The notes: a model not told the origin generated them from the sequence alone. DNA of 64,000 bases from Flavobacteriaceae bacterium UBA3339 (GCA_002360925.1 DERN01000003.1:381175-445174), one strand, 5' to 3'; positions 18,639 to 27,238 are shown, counted from the stretch's first letter. A program made the numbers and translations.

Positions 18639-18718
18639 TACCTGAGGTGGGAATCGAACCCACACTCCGAAGAACACGAGTTTGAGTCGTGCGCGTCTAC
18701 CAATTCCGCCACTCAGGC
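18639..18718 (-). tRNA. tRNA-Leu (anticodon CAA)
   Basis: On the minus strand the acceptor GCCTGAG pairs with CTCAGGT (the outer pair is G-U). The D arm has TGGCGGAATTGGTAGACGC, the anticodon stem is CACGA/TCGTG with loop CTCAAAC giving CAA, there is a variable arm, and the T arm is TGTGGGTTCGATTCCCAC. CCA is not encoded. Its 3' end faces the decayed mobile patch at 15.6-18.6 kb, the usual side for tRNA-targeted integration. Confidence 0.93.
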
Positions 18719-18812
18719 TTTTTGTTCGTAATTGTGAATGCAAATGTAATTTACATTTTTTTTCTAACCAAATAAAAAAACAAAAAAATGCGACGCACGT
18801 TAAAATTATTTT

Positions 18813-18820
18813 TAAATTTG
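18813..18820 (+). promoter_or_regulatory. -7 box for the prs-rplY operon
   Basis: TAAATTTG matches TAnnTTTG and lies 45 bases before the prs start codon. No clear -33 TTG is seen. Confidence 0.45.
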
Positions 18821-18864
18821 CAGTCTGAAAACAACTCAGCATATAACTACTAATTTAAAAAGCA

Positions 18865-19806
18865 ATGACTTACTTTGAACCAGAAGCAAAAATTTTTGCA
18901 TGTTCACAAAGTAAAGTGTTAGCAGAAAAAATTGCTAAACACTACGGAATAGAATTAGGAAACGTTTCTTTTTCGCATTATAGCGATGGAGAATTCCAAC
19001 CATCGTTCGAAGAATCGATTCGTGGATTGCGTGTATTCTTAATTTGTTCTACTTTTCCAAGTGCAGACAACTTAATGGAATTGTTATTGATGATCGATGC
19101 GGCAAAACGTGCTTCGGCACGTCACATTACAGCAGTAATTCCTTATTTTGGGTGGGCTCGTCAAGACAGAAAAGACAAACCGCGTGTGCCGATAGGTGCT
19201 AAATTAGTAGCAAAAATGTTAGAAGCTGCAGGTGCTACACGTGTTATGACAATGGATTTACATGCAGATCAAATTCAAGGTTTCTTTGAAAAACCGGTTG
19301 ATCATTTATACGCATCTACAATCTTTTTACCTTACATTAAATCGTTAAATTTAGACAATCTAACGATTGCTTCTCCTGATATGGGAGGTTCAAAACGTGC
19401 TTATGCTTATGCTAAATACCTAAGTTCCGAAGTTGTAGTTTGTTACAAACAACGCAAAAAAGCAAACGTAATTGACACAATGGAATTGATTGGAGACGTA
19501 AAAAGTAGAAATGTAATCTTGGTTGATGACATGATCGATACCGGAGGAACATTAGCAAAAGCAGCTGATGTAATGATTGAGCGCGGAGCTTTAAGCGTAA
19601 GAGCAATTTGCACACATCCGATTTTATCTGGTGGAGCTTATGAAAAAATCGAAAATTCTTCTTTAACAGAATTAATCGTTACAGATTCTATTCCGTTGAA
19701 AAAGGAGTCAAGTAAAATCAAAGTATTAAGTTGTGCCGAATTATTTGCTGATGTAATGCACATGGTTCAAAACAATACGTCGATTAGCGACAAGTTTATT
19801 ATGTAA
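18865..19806 (+). CDS. prs: Ribose-phosphate pyrophosphokinase
   Basis: Makes phosphoribosyl pyrophosphate from ribose 5-phosphate and ATP, feeding purine, pyrimidine, histidine and tryptophan synthesis. The 313 residues have the family's layout of two Rossmann-like halves: SHYSDGEFQPSFEESIRG near residue 37, the catalytic flexible-loop region PYFGWARQDRKDKPRVPIGAK near residue 94, MDLHADQIQGFF and the PRPP-binding loop VILVDDMIDTGGTLAKAA near residue 215. Length is normal. rplY follows 25 bases later, a gene pair conserved in many bacteria. Confidence 0.97.
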   Translation: MTYFEPEAKIFACSQSKVLAEKIAKHYGIELGNVSFSHYSDGEFQPSFEESIRGLRVFLICSTFPSADNLMELLLMIDAAKRASARHITAVIPYFGWARQDRKDKPRVPIGAKLVAKMLEAAGATRVMTMDLHADQIQGFFEKPVDHLYASTIFLPYIKSLNLDNLTIASPDMGGSKRAYAYAKYLSSEVVVCYKQRKKANVIDTMELIGDVKSRNVILVDDMIDTGGTLAKAADVMIERGALSVRAICTHPILSGGAYEKIENSSLTELIVTDSIPLKKESSKIKVLSCAELFADVMHMVQNNTSISDKFIM

Positions 19807-19831
19807 TTTTATTAATTTTTATATATTTAAA

Positions 19832-20440
19832 ATGAAATCAATTTCAATTAAAGGACAAGAAAGAGAAAGCGTAGGTAAAGTAGCTACTAAAACCGCACGT
19901 AATGCTGGATTGGTTCCTTGCGTAGTTTACGGAGGAGAACAACCAGTACATTTTACAGCTGAAGAAAAAGCGTTCAAAAGCTTAGTGTATACTCCAAACG
20001 TACACACTGTTGCTATTGATTTAGGTGGTAAAAAAGTTGACGCTATTTTACAAGACATCCAATTCGATCCGGTATCTGACAAAATCTTACACATCGATTT
20101 TTATCAGTTAAATCCAGAGAAAGAAATCACAATGGAAGTTCCTGTAAAAGTTATCGGTAACTCTAAAGGTGTTATGGCTGGTGGTGTTTTACGTTTAAAC
20201 CAACGTAAATTAAAAGTTCGTGCTTTACCTGCTAACTTACCTGATTTTGTAGAAGCTGATATTACAGAATTAGAAATGGGTAACAAGTTATATGTAACAA
20301 AAATCCCTACAGATAACTTTAAATTATTACACCCAGACAATACGGTAGTTGCTCAAGTACGTATTTCTCGTGCTGCAATGAAAGCTGCTCAAGAAGCTGC
20401 AAAAGCAGAAAAAGGAGCTGCAAAAGGAAAGAAAAAATAA
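19832..20440 (+). CDS. rplY: 50S ribosomal protein bL25 (long CTC form)
   Basis: Binds 5S rRNA in the large subunit. At 202 residues it is the long CTC type: an L25 domain (residues 1-95, with TARNAGLVPCVVYGGEQP and HIDFYQLNPEK), then the TL5 C-terminal beta domain (EVPVKVIGNSKGVMAGGVLRLNQRKL and ALPANLPDFVEADIT). It ends in a Lys/Ala-rich tail, typical of Bacteroidota. It is co-transcribed with prs and ends at a strong terminator. Confidence 0.96.
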   Translation: MKSISIKGQERESVGKVATKTARNAGLVPCVVYGGEQPVHFTAEEKAFKSLVYTPNVHTVAIDLGGKKVDAILQDIQFDPVSDKILHIDFYQLNPEKEITMEVPVKVIGNSKGVMAGGVLRLNQRKLKVRALPANLPDFVEADITELEMGNKLYVTKIPTDNFKLLHPDNTVVAQVRISRAAMKAAQEAAKAEKGAAKGKKK

Positions 20441-20458
20441 TTTCAATCTTTTTATACG

Positions 20459-20489
20459 AAAAAGCCTCGGAATTCCGAGGCTTTTTTTA
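20459..20489 (+). terminator. Terminator after rplY
   Basis: A perfect stem AAAGCCTCGG/CCGAGGCTTT with loop AATT and a T7 run. Confidence 0.92.
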
Positions 20490-20523
20490 TTGATTCCTTT
20501 TTATAGTTAAATCATATTAAGAT

Positions 20524-20574
20524 GTCATTCCAACTAAGGAAGAATCTTAAAGATTCTTCCTTAGTTGGAATGAC
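20524..20574. repeat. Perfect 24-bp hairpin beginning GTCATTCC
   Basis: Bases 20524-20547 are the exact reverse complement of 20551-20574, separated only by TAA. The arms start GTCATTCC and end GGAATGAC, a sequence style seen in dispersed palindromic repeats of flavobacterial genomes. A T run does not follow, so it is not a normal terminator. The same GTCATTCC core recurs at 20806. Confidence 0.85.
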
Positions 20575-20619
20575 GCCCAGAACTTTATTATGTGAAATTA
20601 TAATGACTTAGTTACATTT

Positions 20620-20700
20620 GGGCAAATCCCTTCAGGTCGGGCTTTTCGCGGTCGCTTTTTGTTTTTGCAAAACAAAAGAGTTTCAACAAGGCTTTAATCC
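20620..20700. repeat. Probable dispersed intergenic repeat (CGGGCTTTTCGCGGTCGC type)
   Basis: A GC-richer block around TTCAGGTCGGGCTTTTCGCG embedded in AT-rich spacer. It resembles intergenic repeats known from flavobacteria by style only; no second copy exists in this window. Confidence 0.35.
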
Positions 20701-20713
20701 CTTTTGCATAAAA

Positions 20714-20745
20714 AAAGATCATTCCGTTTTTTAAGAATGATCTTT
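20714..20745. terminator. Hairpin AAAGATCATT/AATGATCTTT
   Basis: A perfect 10-bp stem, A-rich on the left and T-rich on the right, with a 12-base loop. It could act in either direction between rplY and pyk. Confidence 0.55.
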
Positions 20746-20804
20746 GTAGTTTATTTTAATGACTATTTGGAACTTTATACCAAAATATTAGCAAAACACA
20801 TTTC

Positions 20805-20905
20805 TGTCATTCCGTGTTTGACACGGAATCGCATTGCTATTTAATTTTGTGCGATACTGACCCGAGCTTGCGAATCGTACGAAGTAAAACAAGTTCAGTA
20901 TGACA
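20805..20905. repeat. Repeat element bounded by TGTCAT and ATGACA
   Basis: The block starts TGTCATTCCGTG and ends ATGACA. An inner hairpin ATTCCGTG/CACGGAAT lies at 20809-20829. It shares the GTCATTCC start with the perfect hairpin at 20524, so both probably belong to one dispersed repeat class. Confidence 0.55.
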
Positions 20906-20934
20906 ATAAAAACTAATCTTACAAATAATCATTT

Positions 20935-22365
20935 TTATTCAATTTCCGAAACCCGAATTGTATTTACCATACCTTTTTCTTTAATCGGCATCGAAGCTAA
21001 GTTAATCGTGAAATCTCCAGCTCTTACATAACCTTTTTCTTTCGCAATTCCGTTGATATCTTCAATTGTAACATCGGTACTTTCGTATTTATCATACCAA
21101 AAAACAGTTACACCCCAAAGTAAATTCAACTGCGTTAACATGTATTTGTTCGACGTAAACGCTAAAATATGTGAATTTGGTCTCCAAGCCGAAATTTGAA
21201 ACGCAGTATAACCTGAATTCGTTAAGGTATTAATAACCTTTGCTTCGATATCATTTGCCATTGTAGCTGCATGATAACAAACCGATTTGGTAATGTAACG
21301 TTTCGTTTTAATTTTAGGATCGTTTACCGGCAACTTAATTAAATCTGAATCCTCAACGCTTAAAATTATCTGAGTCATTTTTTCGATTACCTGGACCGGA
21401 TAATTTCCTACCGAAGTTTCACCAGAAAGCATTACCGCATCAGCTCCGTCCATAACAGAGTTTGCAACGTCGTTTACTTCGGCACGAGTTGGCGTTAAAC
21501 TTGTAATCATACTTTCCATCATTTGTGTGGCAATAATTACAGGAATACGTGCATATTTAGCTTTATGAACTAATTTCTTTTGAATTAACGGAACTTCTTG
21601 CGCCGGAATTTCAACACCCAAATCTCCACGAGCAACCATTAATCCGTCGCAATGTGATACAATTTGATTGATGTTTGCGACAGCTTCAGGTTTTTCGATT
21701 TTTGCAATAATCGGAATCTTGTGATCAGAATGTTCTTCGATCAATAAACGCAAATCCTCTAAATCTTCCTGGGTTCTAACAAAAGACAATGCAATCCAAT
21801 CTACTTCTAACTTAACTGCAAATTTTGCATCTTTAATGTCTTTTTCGGTTAAAGCGGGCAACGAAACTTTTGTATTCGGAAGATTAACCCCTTTTTTAGA
21901 TTTTAACGGACCGCCTTGAACCACTTTTGCTTTAACTTCGTGTTTACGATCGGTTTCTAAAACAGTAAAAATCAATTTTCCATCGTCTAACATGATCGTT
22001 TCCCCAGGATTTACATCTTGCGGAAAACTTTTATAATTCATGTAAACACGTTGAGCAGTTCCTAAAAACTCTTCTTCGGTCGAAAAAGTAATGATGTCAT
22101 CTTTCTTTAAAACAACTTCATCTTTCATTACTCCAACACGTAATTTAGGACCTTGTAAATCGGCTAAAATCGATGTGTTATAATGAAATTCCTGATTTAA
22201 TTCTCGAATAATGCGTACTTTATCTTCAATATCGAAATAATCTGCGTGCGAAAAGTTAATTCTAAAAACATTTACACCAGCTTCTATCATTTGTTGAATC
22301 ACTTCTTTGGTGCTGCAAGCCGGACCTAAAGTTGCGACTACTTTTGTTTTTTTTCTTGTTAACAT
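20935..22365 (-). CDS. pyk: Pyruvate kinase
   Basis: Final ATP-yielding step of glycolysis, phosphoenolpyruvate to pyruvate. The 476 residues contain RKTKVVATLGPA at the N-terminus, VFRINFSHADY, the B domain, IIAKIEKPEAV with the catalytic Lys near residue 222, MVARGDLGVEIP near residue 244, ATQMMESMI and the ADAVMLSGETSVGNYPV block. The C-terminal allosteric domain is complete. The gene ends the minus-strand operon acpP-fabF-rnc-IPExxxVDY-pyk, and its start is two bases from the stop of the preceding gene. Confidence 0.97.
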   Translation of the reverse strand: MLTRKKTKVVATLGPACSTKEVIQQMIEAGVNVFRINFSHADYFDIEDKVRIIRELNQEFHYNTSILADLQGPKLRVGVMKDEVVLKKDDIITFSTEEEFLGTAQRVYMNYKSFPQDVNPGETIMLDDGKLIFTVLETDRKHEVKAKVVQGGPLKSKKGVNLPNTKVSLPALTEKDIKDAKFAVKLEVDWIALSFVRTQEDLEDLRLLIEEHSDHKIPIIAKIEKPEAVANINQIVSHCDGLMVARGDLGVEIPAQEVPLIQKKLVHKAKYARIPVIIATQMMESMITSLTPTRAEVNDVANSVMDGADAVMLSGETSVGNYPVQVIEKMTQIILSVEDSDLIKLPVNDPKIKTKRYITKSVCYHAATMANDIEAKVINTLTNSGYTAFQISAWRPNSHILAFTSNKYMLTQLNLLWGVTVFWYDKYESTDVTIEDINGIAKEKGYVRAGDFTINLASMPIKEKGMVNTIRVSEIE

Positions 22366-22366
22366 A

Positions 22367-22885
22367 TTAAAATATTAAATTTTTTTGAGATTTTGTGCTT
22401 AACGATTCCATATCGACAATAAATTGGGTTGATATATTGTTGATTTCTTCTAATTTTTTCAAGATATCATTACTGTCGAAACAATCATCTATATTTTCAA
22501 TTTGCAAAAAGAAATCAATGCTTTTCCATTCCGAAATAAGAAATTCCGTCGACGAAAAAAGATCGCTTTCTCCGTTAAAAAGAAATCCGCCTTTTTCTAG
22601 ATTACTAATGGAATAGTTTGATTTATTTTCGATCAATCTCCAAATCAAGTGGTTTTTGTGATCTCTGAATTTGAAATTGCGGAAATAATTAATCCCGTTT
22701 TCGGTTGTTAAAGAGATTTCTTGTTGAAGTTTTTGAAAATGAACTTTTAGGGTTTTGTTTAAATGAAAAGCCATTTTATAATCAGGCATATTTGATTTAA
22801 TGGCTATTAAAAGAATGTCATCGTAATCATCGTCATGATCCAATTTATAAAGGATCTCGTTTGTATTTTTCTTTTGTAGTGTCAT
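22367..22885 (-). CDS. IPExxxVDY-family protein
   Basis: A 172-residue soluble protein of unknown function known only from Bacteroidota, where it typically sits between rnc and pyk exactly as here. The family is named for two motifs; the recognisable traces are NMPDYKMAFHLNKTL near residue 32 (in place of IPEYKLAWHLN) and WKSIDFFLQIEN near residue 123 (in place of VDYFLKI). Both are diverged from the name-giving consensus. The gene order is the main support. Confidence 0.75.
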   Translation of the reverse strand: MTLQKKNTNEILYKLDHDDDYDDILLIAIKSNMPDYKMAFHLNKTLKVHFQKLQQEISLTTENGINYFRNFKFRDHKNHLIWRLIENKSNYSISNLEKGGFLFNGESDLFSSTEFLISEWKSIDFFLQIENIDDCFDSNDILKKLEEINNISTQFIVDMESLSTKSQKNLIF

Positions 22886-22940
22886 TTAACATCAAAAATA
22901 CAAAATAATAATCTATTGAACGATCAATCTAAAGATTTAA

Positions 22941-23693
22941 TCATTTTTTAATACACTGTTGTATTTCAGTTTGAAGAGCGTAAAATGCTCGCTGAGCTAC
23001 TTTTTCTTCGGCTTTTTTCTTACTTGTTGCGCGGGCTTTTGCAATAAGCTGATCGTTTAAATAAAGTTTTGAAGAGAAATGTTTGATAAAATCTTTTCCG
23101 TCATCATCGGTTGTTTCGAATTTAAAGGTCTTTTTGTGCTTCTGACAATATTCGATAAAAAGACTTTTGTAGCTCGCAATTTTATTTTCGAGATATTCCA
23201 GATCTTTTACTTCTGTTAAAATGTTTTTGTAGATAAAACGTTCGCATGCCGTAAAACCGGCATCTACATAAATAGCGCCAATTAAAGCTTCTAGAAGGTT
23301 TCCGTAAATATTATCTCCAAATTGACTTAAAGCAGCTTTCGTATGCAAGAAATCGACTAAATTCAATCGTTTTCCTACATTGTTTAAATGTGAACGACTT
23401 ACGATTTTGGAACGCATTTGCGTAAGATAACCTTCGTCGCCTTTCGGAGCATTTTTATAAAGAAAAGCTGCAATTACAGAGCCTAAAATAGCATCGCCTA
23501 GAAACTCAAGACGTTCATAATTTACAGGTTCGCCATTATCGTTCGATTTGTTTAAAGAACGATGTGTGAAAGCAGTTTCGAAAAGTGTAATGTTTTTGGG
23601 TTTGTTGCCAATTACAGAGGTCATAGATGAATAAAAAATCCCGCTATTTTGCAGCCGGGATTTTCTATTCAATATTTTCTGAAGCCAATTCAT
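22941..23693 (-). CDS. rnc: Ribonuclease III
   Basis: Double-strand-specific endoribonuclease for rRNA and mRNA processing. Of 250 residues, 25-165 are the RNase III domain with the catalytic signature NYERLEFLGDAILGSV and the second acidic site NLLEALIGAIYVDAG. Residues 170-245 are the double-stranded RNA-binding domain ending in KKKAEEKVAQRAFYALQ. An N-terminal extension of about 24 residues precedes the domain, as in other Bacteroidota. It is in operon with fabF, six bases upstream. Confidence 0.95.
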   Translation of the reverse strand: MNWLQKILNRKSRLQNSGIFYSSMTSVIGNKPKNITLFETAFTHRSLNKSNDNGEPVNYERLEFLGDAILGSVIAAFLYKNAPKGDEGYLTQMRSKIVSRSHLNNVGKRLNLVDFLHTKAALSQFGDNIYGNLLEALIGAIYVDAGFTACERFIYKNILTEVKDLEYLENKIASYKSLFIEYCQKHKKTFKFETTDDDGKDFIKHFSSKLYLNDQLIAKARATSKKKAEEKVAQRAFYALQTEIQQCIKK

Positions 23694-23699
23694 GCTTTT

Positions 23700-24953
23700 T
23701 TAGAAATCTAATCTTTTCACTAAAACACAAGCGTTATGTCCGCCAAAACCAAAAGTGTTGCTCATTAAAACGTGCATTTCTCGTTTTTGTGCTTTATTAA
23801 ATGTAAAGTTCAATTTAGGATCAATATTTTCATCATCTGTAAAATGATTGATCGTAGGAGGAACAATTCCGTGTTTAATCGATAAAATACAAGAAATCGC
23901 TTCAATCGCTCCTGTTGCACCTAACAAATGTCCGGTCATAGATTTTGTTGAATTCAAATTCATTGTATAAGCGTGTTCGCCAAAAACTTCTAAAATTGCT
24001 TTAGACTCTGCAATATCACCAAGTGGTGTAGAAGTTCCGTGCATGTTAACTCCATCTACATCTGTTGGTTTTAAACCAGCATCACGTAAACAGTTTAACA
24101 TTACGTTTTTAGCCCCCAATCCTTCTGGATGTGGAGCCGTAATGTGATGAGCGTCAGCAGACATTCCGCCACCGCCAATTTCACAATATATTTTTGCACC
24201 ACGCGCTACCGCATGTTCGTATTCTTCTAAAACTAAAGCACCAGCTCCTTCTCCTAAAACAAATCCATCACGACCTTTATCCATCGGTCTTGAAGCTGTT
24301 TGCGGATCATCATTTCTTGTAGATAAAGCGTGCATTGCGTTAAAACCACCAATTCCGGCAATTGTAACAGCTGCTTCAGAACCTCCGGTAACGATAACGT
24401 CAGCCATTCCTAAACGAATGTAGTTAAAAGCGTCGATAATTGCATTCGTAGAAGAAGCACAAGCCGAAACGGTTGTAAAGTTTGGACCTCTTAAACCAAA
24501 TTTCATAGAAATAAGACCTCCTGCAATATCAGCGATCATTTTTGGAATAAAGAACGGATTGAATTTTGGTATTCCATTTCCTTGATTAAAGTTTGTAACT
24601 TCATCTTGGAATGTTTGCAAACCACCAATTCCAGATCCCCAAATAACTCCGGCTCTGTCTAAATTTACTTTTTCAAGATCAAAGTTTGCATCTTCCATTG
24701 CTTCAGTAGCAGTAACCATTGCATACTGAGTGTATCTATCCATTTTTCGAGCTTCTTTCTTGTCGATGAAATCTTCAACATTAAAGCCTTTAACTTCACA
24801 AGCAAATTGTGTTTTAAAGTTGGAAGCGTCAAAATAGGTAATCGGCGCAGCACCACTTACTCCGTTTATAAGTCCATTCCAATATTCTGAAATATTATTT
24901 CCAATAGGAGTTAAGGCACCTAAACCAGTAACAACAACTCGCTTCAAATTCAT
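23700..24953 (-). CDS. fabF: 3-oxoacyl-[acyl-carrier-protein] synthase II
   Basis: Condensing enzyme for fatty acid chain elongation. The 417 residues show RVVVTGLGALTPIGN, the nucleophile Cys in TTVSACASSTNAI near residue 163, the His sites in NMHGTSTPLGD and NSTKSMTGHLLGATGA, and the glycine-rich end SNTFGFGGHNACVLV. Length and motifs are standard for KAS II. acpP lies directly upstream; two hairpins in the 164-base gap could set different expression of the two genes. Confidence 0.96.
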   Translation of the reverse strand: MNLKRVVVTGLGALTPIGNNISEYWNGLINGVSGAAPITYFDASNFKTQFACEVKGFNVEDFIDKKEARKMDRYTQYAMVTATEAMEDANFDLEKVNLDRAGVIWGSGIGGLQTFQDEVTNFNQGNGIPKFNPFFIPKMIADIAGGLISMKFGLRGPNFTTVSACASSTNAIIDAFNYIRLGMADVIVTGGSEAAVTIAGIGGFNAMHALSTRNDDPQTASRPMDKGRDGFVLGEGAGALVLEEYEHAVARGAKIYCEIGGGGMSADAHHITAPHPEGLGAKNVMLNCLRDAGLKPTDVDGVNMHGTSTPLGDIAESKAILEVFGEHAYTMNLNSTKSMTGHLLGATGAIEAISCILSIKHGIVPPTINHFTDDENIDPKLNFTFNKAQKREMHVLMSNTFGFGGHNACVLVKRLDF

Positions 24954-24980
24954 ATAAATATATTTTAATTAAAATAATAA

Positions 24981-25014
24981 AACCCAAGTTTCAAAACATG
25001 CGAAACATTGGGTT
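24981..25014 (-). terminator. Hairpin before fabF
   Basis: On the minus strand AACCCAA pairs with TTGGGTT, extended by GTTTC/GAAAC past one bulged base, followed by a T-rich run. It probably reduces read-through from acpP into fabF. Confidence 0.6.
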
Positions 25015-25079
25015 GCTATAATTTTATAGATTGAAACAATAATAAAATTAATCTTAACTTAAAGAAATAAAATAATAAC

Positions 25080-25105
25080 ACCTGCGCAATTTGCACTACG
25101 CAGGT
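25080..25105 (-). terminator. Hairpin after acpP
   Basis: ACCTGCG/CGCAGGT stem 13 bases downstream of the acpP stop, followed on the minus strand by GTTATTATTTT. It would act as a partial terminator or 3' stabiliser for the abundant acpP transcript. Confidence 0.6.
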
Positions 25106-25117
25106 TTTATTACGTTA

Positions 25118-25354
25118 TTATTTTTTAGCCTCTTCAATGTAAGAGATAGCTTGACCAACTGTAGCAATGTTTTCAGCTTGATCGTCCGGAATTTGAATGT
25201 CAAATTCTTTTTCGAATTCCATGATTAGCTCAACAGTGTCTAATGAATCAGCTCCTAAATCATTTGTGAAGCTTGCTTCTGCTACAACTTCGTTCTCGTC
25301 AACTCCTAATTTGTCAACGATAATCGCTTTTACTCTTGATGCAATGTCTGACAT
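25118..25354 (-). CDS. acpP: Acyl carrier protein
   Basis: The 78-residue acidic carrier of growing fatty acyl chains. The phosphopantetheine attachment serine is in GADSLDTVELIMEFEKEF near residue 39. Four helices and normal length are apparent. The start codon follows an A/T-rich leader with a -7 box 35 bases upstream. It is first in the fabF-rnc-pyk operon. Confidence 0.97.
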   Translation of the reverse strand: MSDIASRVKAIIVDKLGVDENEVVAEASFTNDLGADSLDTVELIMEFEKEFDIQIPDDQAENIATVGQAISYIEEAKK

Positions 25355-25388
25355 AATCTTTTCTATTTTTTAAGTTTAATTGTTGTGG

Positions 25389-25396
25389 CAAAAATA
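25389..25396 (-). promoter_or_regulatory. -7 box for the acpP operon
   Basis: Minus-strand TATTTTTG matches TAnnTTTG and lies 35 bases before the acpP start. Confidence 0.5.
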
Positions 25397-25535
25397 TAAA
25401 ACTTTAGCTTATAACCACACATTTAATTGTTTTTGTAACTGCGAATTTAAAAAAATAATTTTTAAATAGATATTTTTTTCGAATTTTGTAGCAAATTATT
25501 CCTTCAATTAAAGAATTGTGAACAATAAAAATCCT

Positions 25536-26099
25536 ATGAAAAACATTGTTTTACTGGCTTCGGGATCGGGAAGCAACGCCGAAAATATCATTGAATATTT
25601 TAAAAATAATAATATCAAATGTGCATTTCATATTATTACGAATAAAAAAGATGCTTTTGTTTTAGAACGAGCGAAAAAATTAGATGTTTCTGCCGAAGTT
25701 ATCACCAAAAAGCAAAACGATGAAGGTGTTTTATACGAAAGAATAAAGGAATTAAATCCTGATTTAATTGTTTTAGCAGGATATCTTTTGTTGTTTCCAG
25801 CTGAAATTATTCAGGAATTTCCGAACAAAATCATTAACATTCATCCGGCTTTGTTACCAAAATACGGCGGAAAAGGAATGTACGGAAGTTTTGTTCACGA
25901 AGCGGTTGTTGCAAATAACGAAAACGAAACCGGAATTACGATTCATTTTGTAAGCGAACATTACGACGAAGGTGCTATTATTTTCCAAGCAAAAACACAA
26001 GTTGATCCAAATGATTCAGCAGACGATGTTGCCAATAAAGTTCACTTGTTAGAATATGAACATTTTCCGAAAGTGATCGAGCAGCTTCTTAAGAAATAA
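25536..26099 (+). CDS. purN: Phosphoribosylglycinamide formyltransferase
   Basis: Transfers formyl from 10-formyltetrahydrofolate to GAR in purine synthesis. The ATG at 25536 (MKNIVLLASGSGSNAENI) is preferred over a GTG six codons upstream because the family starts here. Motifs are the phosphate loop SGSGSNAE, LAGYLLLFP, INIHPALLPKYGGKGMYG with the catalytic Asn/His pair, and ETGITIHFVSEHYDEGAIIFQ with the conserved Asp. At 187 residues it is of normal length. It stands alone, back to back with acpP. Confidence 0.94.
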   Translation: MKNIVLLASGSGSNAENIIEYFKNNNIKCAFHIITNKKDAFVLERAKKLDVSAEVITKKQNDEGVLYERIKELNPDLIVLAGYLLLFPAEIIQEFPNKIINIHPALLPKYGGKGMYGSFVHEAVVANNENETGITIHFVSEHYDEGAIIFQAKTQVDPNDSADDVANKVHLLEYEHFPKVIEQLLKK

Positions 26100-26118
26100 C
26101 ATGCTTAAATACATGAAT

Positions 26119-26158
26119 AAAAATTTCTCGTTTTTACATTTTGAAACGAGGAATTTTT
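26119..26158. terminator. Bidirectional terminator between purN and the secreted-protein gene
   Basis: A 15-bp stem AAAAATTTCTCGTTT / AAACGAGGAATTTTT (one G-U pair), with A run left and T run right, so it works for both converging genes. Confidence 0.85.
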
Positions 26159-26176
26159 CTTTAATTCTATCTATCT

Positions 26177-26695
26177 TTATAATGAAGTTCCAACTCCAAC
26201 TCCGATCGAAACTTTAGCTCGATTGTACATTTGATATTCTCTTGTGGAGATTTCGCGTTGTAAAACGGCAGTTAAAGCCCAAATTTTTACAACTTCAGGT
26301 AAATCATCAACGTTTTCTGTAAAAACAATCGTTTCTTTTGATTGTTTTAATGGAAGCCATTTTGAATCGCCTTTTTTTCGAACAGCTATTTTTCCAATAG
26401 CTGGATTTTTCATTTCGTAACTTTGTTTATCAATCACTAATGTTTTATCGTTGTAAAAACCAATTTCGTTTAACGAATCATTTTCTCCTTCAAAAATATA
26501 TCCATTTTTAAAAACATAATCTTTATGAAGAATTTTATTTTCTAACGCATCATACTCAACCAAAATCTCAAAATCGGTCCATAAACGAGCTATTTGGTTT
26601 GTAAAGTTGTAATCAAAATGATAAACGGTATTGTTGTTTTGCGCAAAAAGCGACATCGAAAACAAACTAAAAAACAGGAGTAGGATTTTTTTCAT
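26177..26695 (-). CDS. Secreted protein of unknown function
   Basis: A 172-residue protein with a clear Sec signal peptide (MKKILLLFFSLFSMSLFAQ, cleavage after about residue 18). The rest is mostly beta strand and soluble, with YHFDYNFTNQIARLW, KDYVFKNGYIFEGENDS and WALTAVLQREISTREYQM. No family is recognised and no cysteines or lipobox are present. It converges with purN and is divergent from rnhA, so it is probably monocistronic and periplasmic. Confidence 0.7.
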   Translation of the reverse strand: MKKILLLFFSLFSMSLFAQNNNTVYHFDYNFTNQIARLWTDFEILVEYDALENKILHKDYVFKNGYIFEGENDSLNEIGFYNDKTLVIDKQSYEMKNPAIGKIAVRKKGDSKWLPLKQSKETIVFTENVDDLPEVVKIWALTAVLQREISTREYQMYNRAKVSIGVGVGTSL

Positions 26696-26744
26696 GAGTT
26701 TAATTTTTGTCAGCTACAACAAATTAAATGCCAAAATAGAATCG

Positions 26745-26752
26745 TACTTTTG
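26745..26752 (+). promoter_or_regulatory. -7 box for rnhA
   Basis: TACTTTTG matches TAnnTTTG 15 bases before the rnhA start, leaving a very short leader. Confidence 0.45.
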
Positions 26753-26767
26753 CGATAAAGAAAAAAT

Positions 26768-27238
26768 ATGCAGCCCGAAATCCTTTTATATACCGATGGT
26801 TCATCGCGCGGAAATCCCGGTCCGGGCGGTTACGGCGTTATTTTGCATTTAAACAATACCAAACATTTTAAAGAATTATCGCAAGGTTATCGTAAAACTA
26901 CGAATAACAGAATGGAGCTTTTAGCAGTTATTGTTGGTTTGGAAGCTTTAACCAAAGATCATTTGACTGTTTTAGTGGTTTCGGATTCGAAATATGTGGT
27001 AGATTCGGTTTCGAAAGGCTGGGTTTTTGGTTGGGAGAAAAAGAATTTTGCAGGAAAAAAAAACCCCGATCTTTGGATACGTTTCTTAAAAATTTATCGA
27101 AAACATAAAGTCAATTTTCAGTGGATTAAAGGACATAACAATCACCCAATGAATGAAAGATGCGATTTCTTGGCGGTTGAAGCTTCCAAAAAACCTAGAT
27201 TATTGATCGATGAATGGTACGAAGAAAACGGAGCATAA
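26768..27238 (+). CDS. rnhA: Ribonuclease HI
   Basis: Removes RNA from RNA-DNA hybrids. The 156 residues show all four catalytic acids of RNase HI: Asp in LYTDGSSRGNPGPGGYG, Glu in NNRMELLAVI, Asp in VVSDSKYVVDSV and the late Asp in NERCDFLAVEAS. The basic substrate-handle region GWVFGWEKKNFAGKKNPDLW and WIKGHNNHPMNE with the catalytic His are also present. The length is typical. It is followed at 27265 by a new promoter. Confidence 0.95.
   Translation: MQPEILLYTDGSSRGNPGPGGYGVILHLNNTKHFKELSQGYRKTTNNRMELLAVIVGLEALTKDHLTVLVVSDSKYVVDSVSKGWVFGWEKKNFAGKKNPDLWIRFLKIYRKHKVNFQWIKGHNNHPMNERCDFLAVEASKKPRLLIDEWYEENGA

Noticed and set aside
15560..18720. A complete integrative element using tRNA-Leu as attachment site
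   Set aside because: No integrase gene and no direct repeat of the tRNA 3' end at the left side were found; only decayed pieces are present, so integration at the tRNA stays a suggestion.
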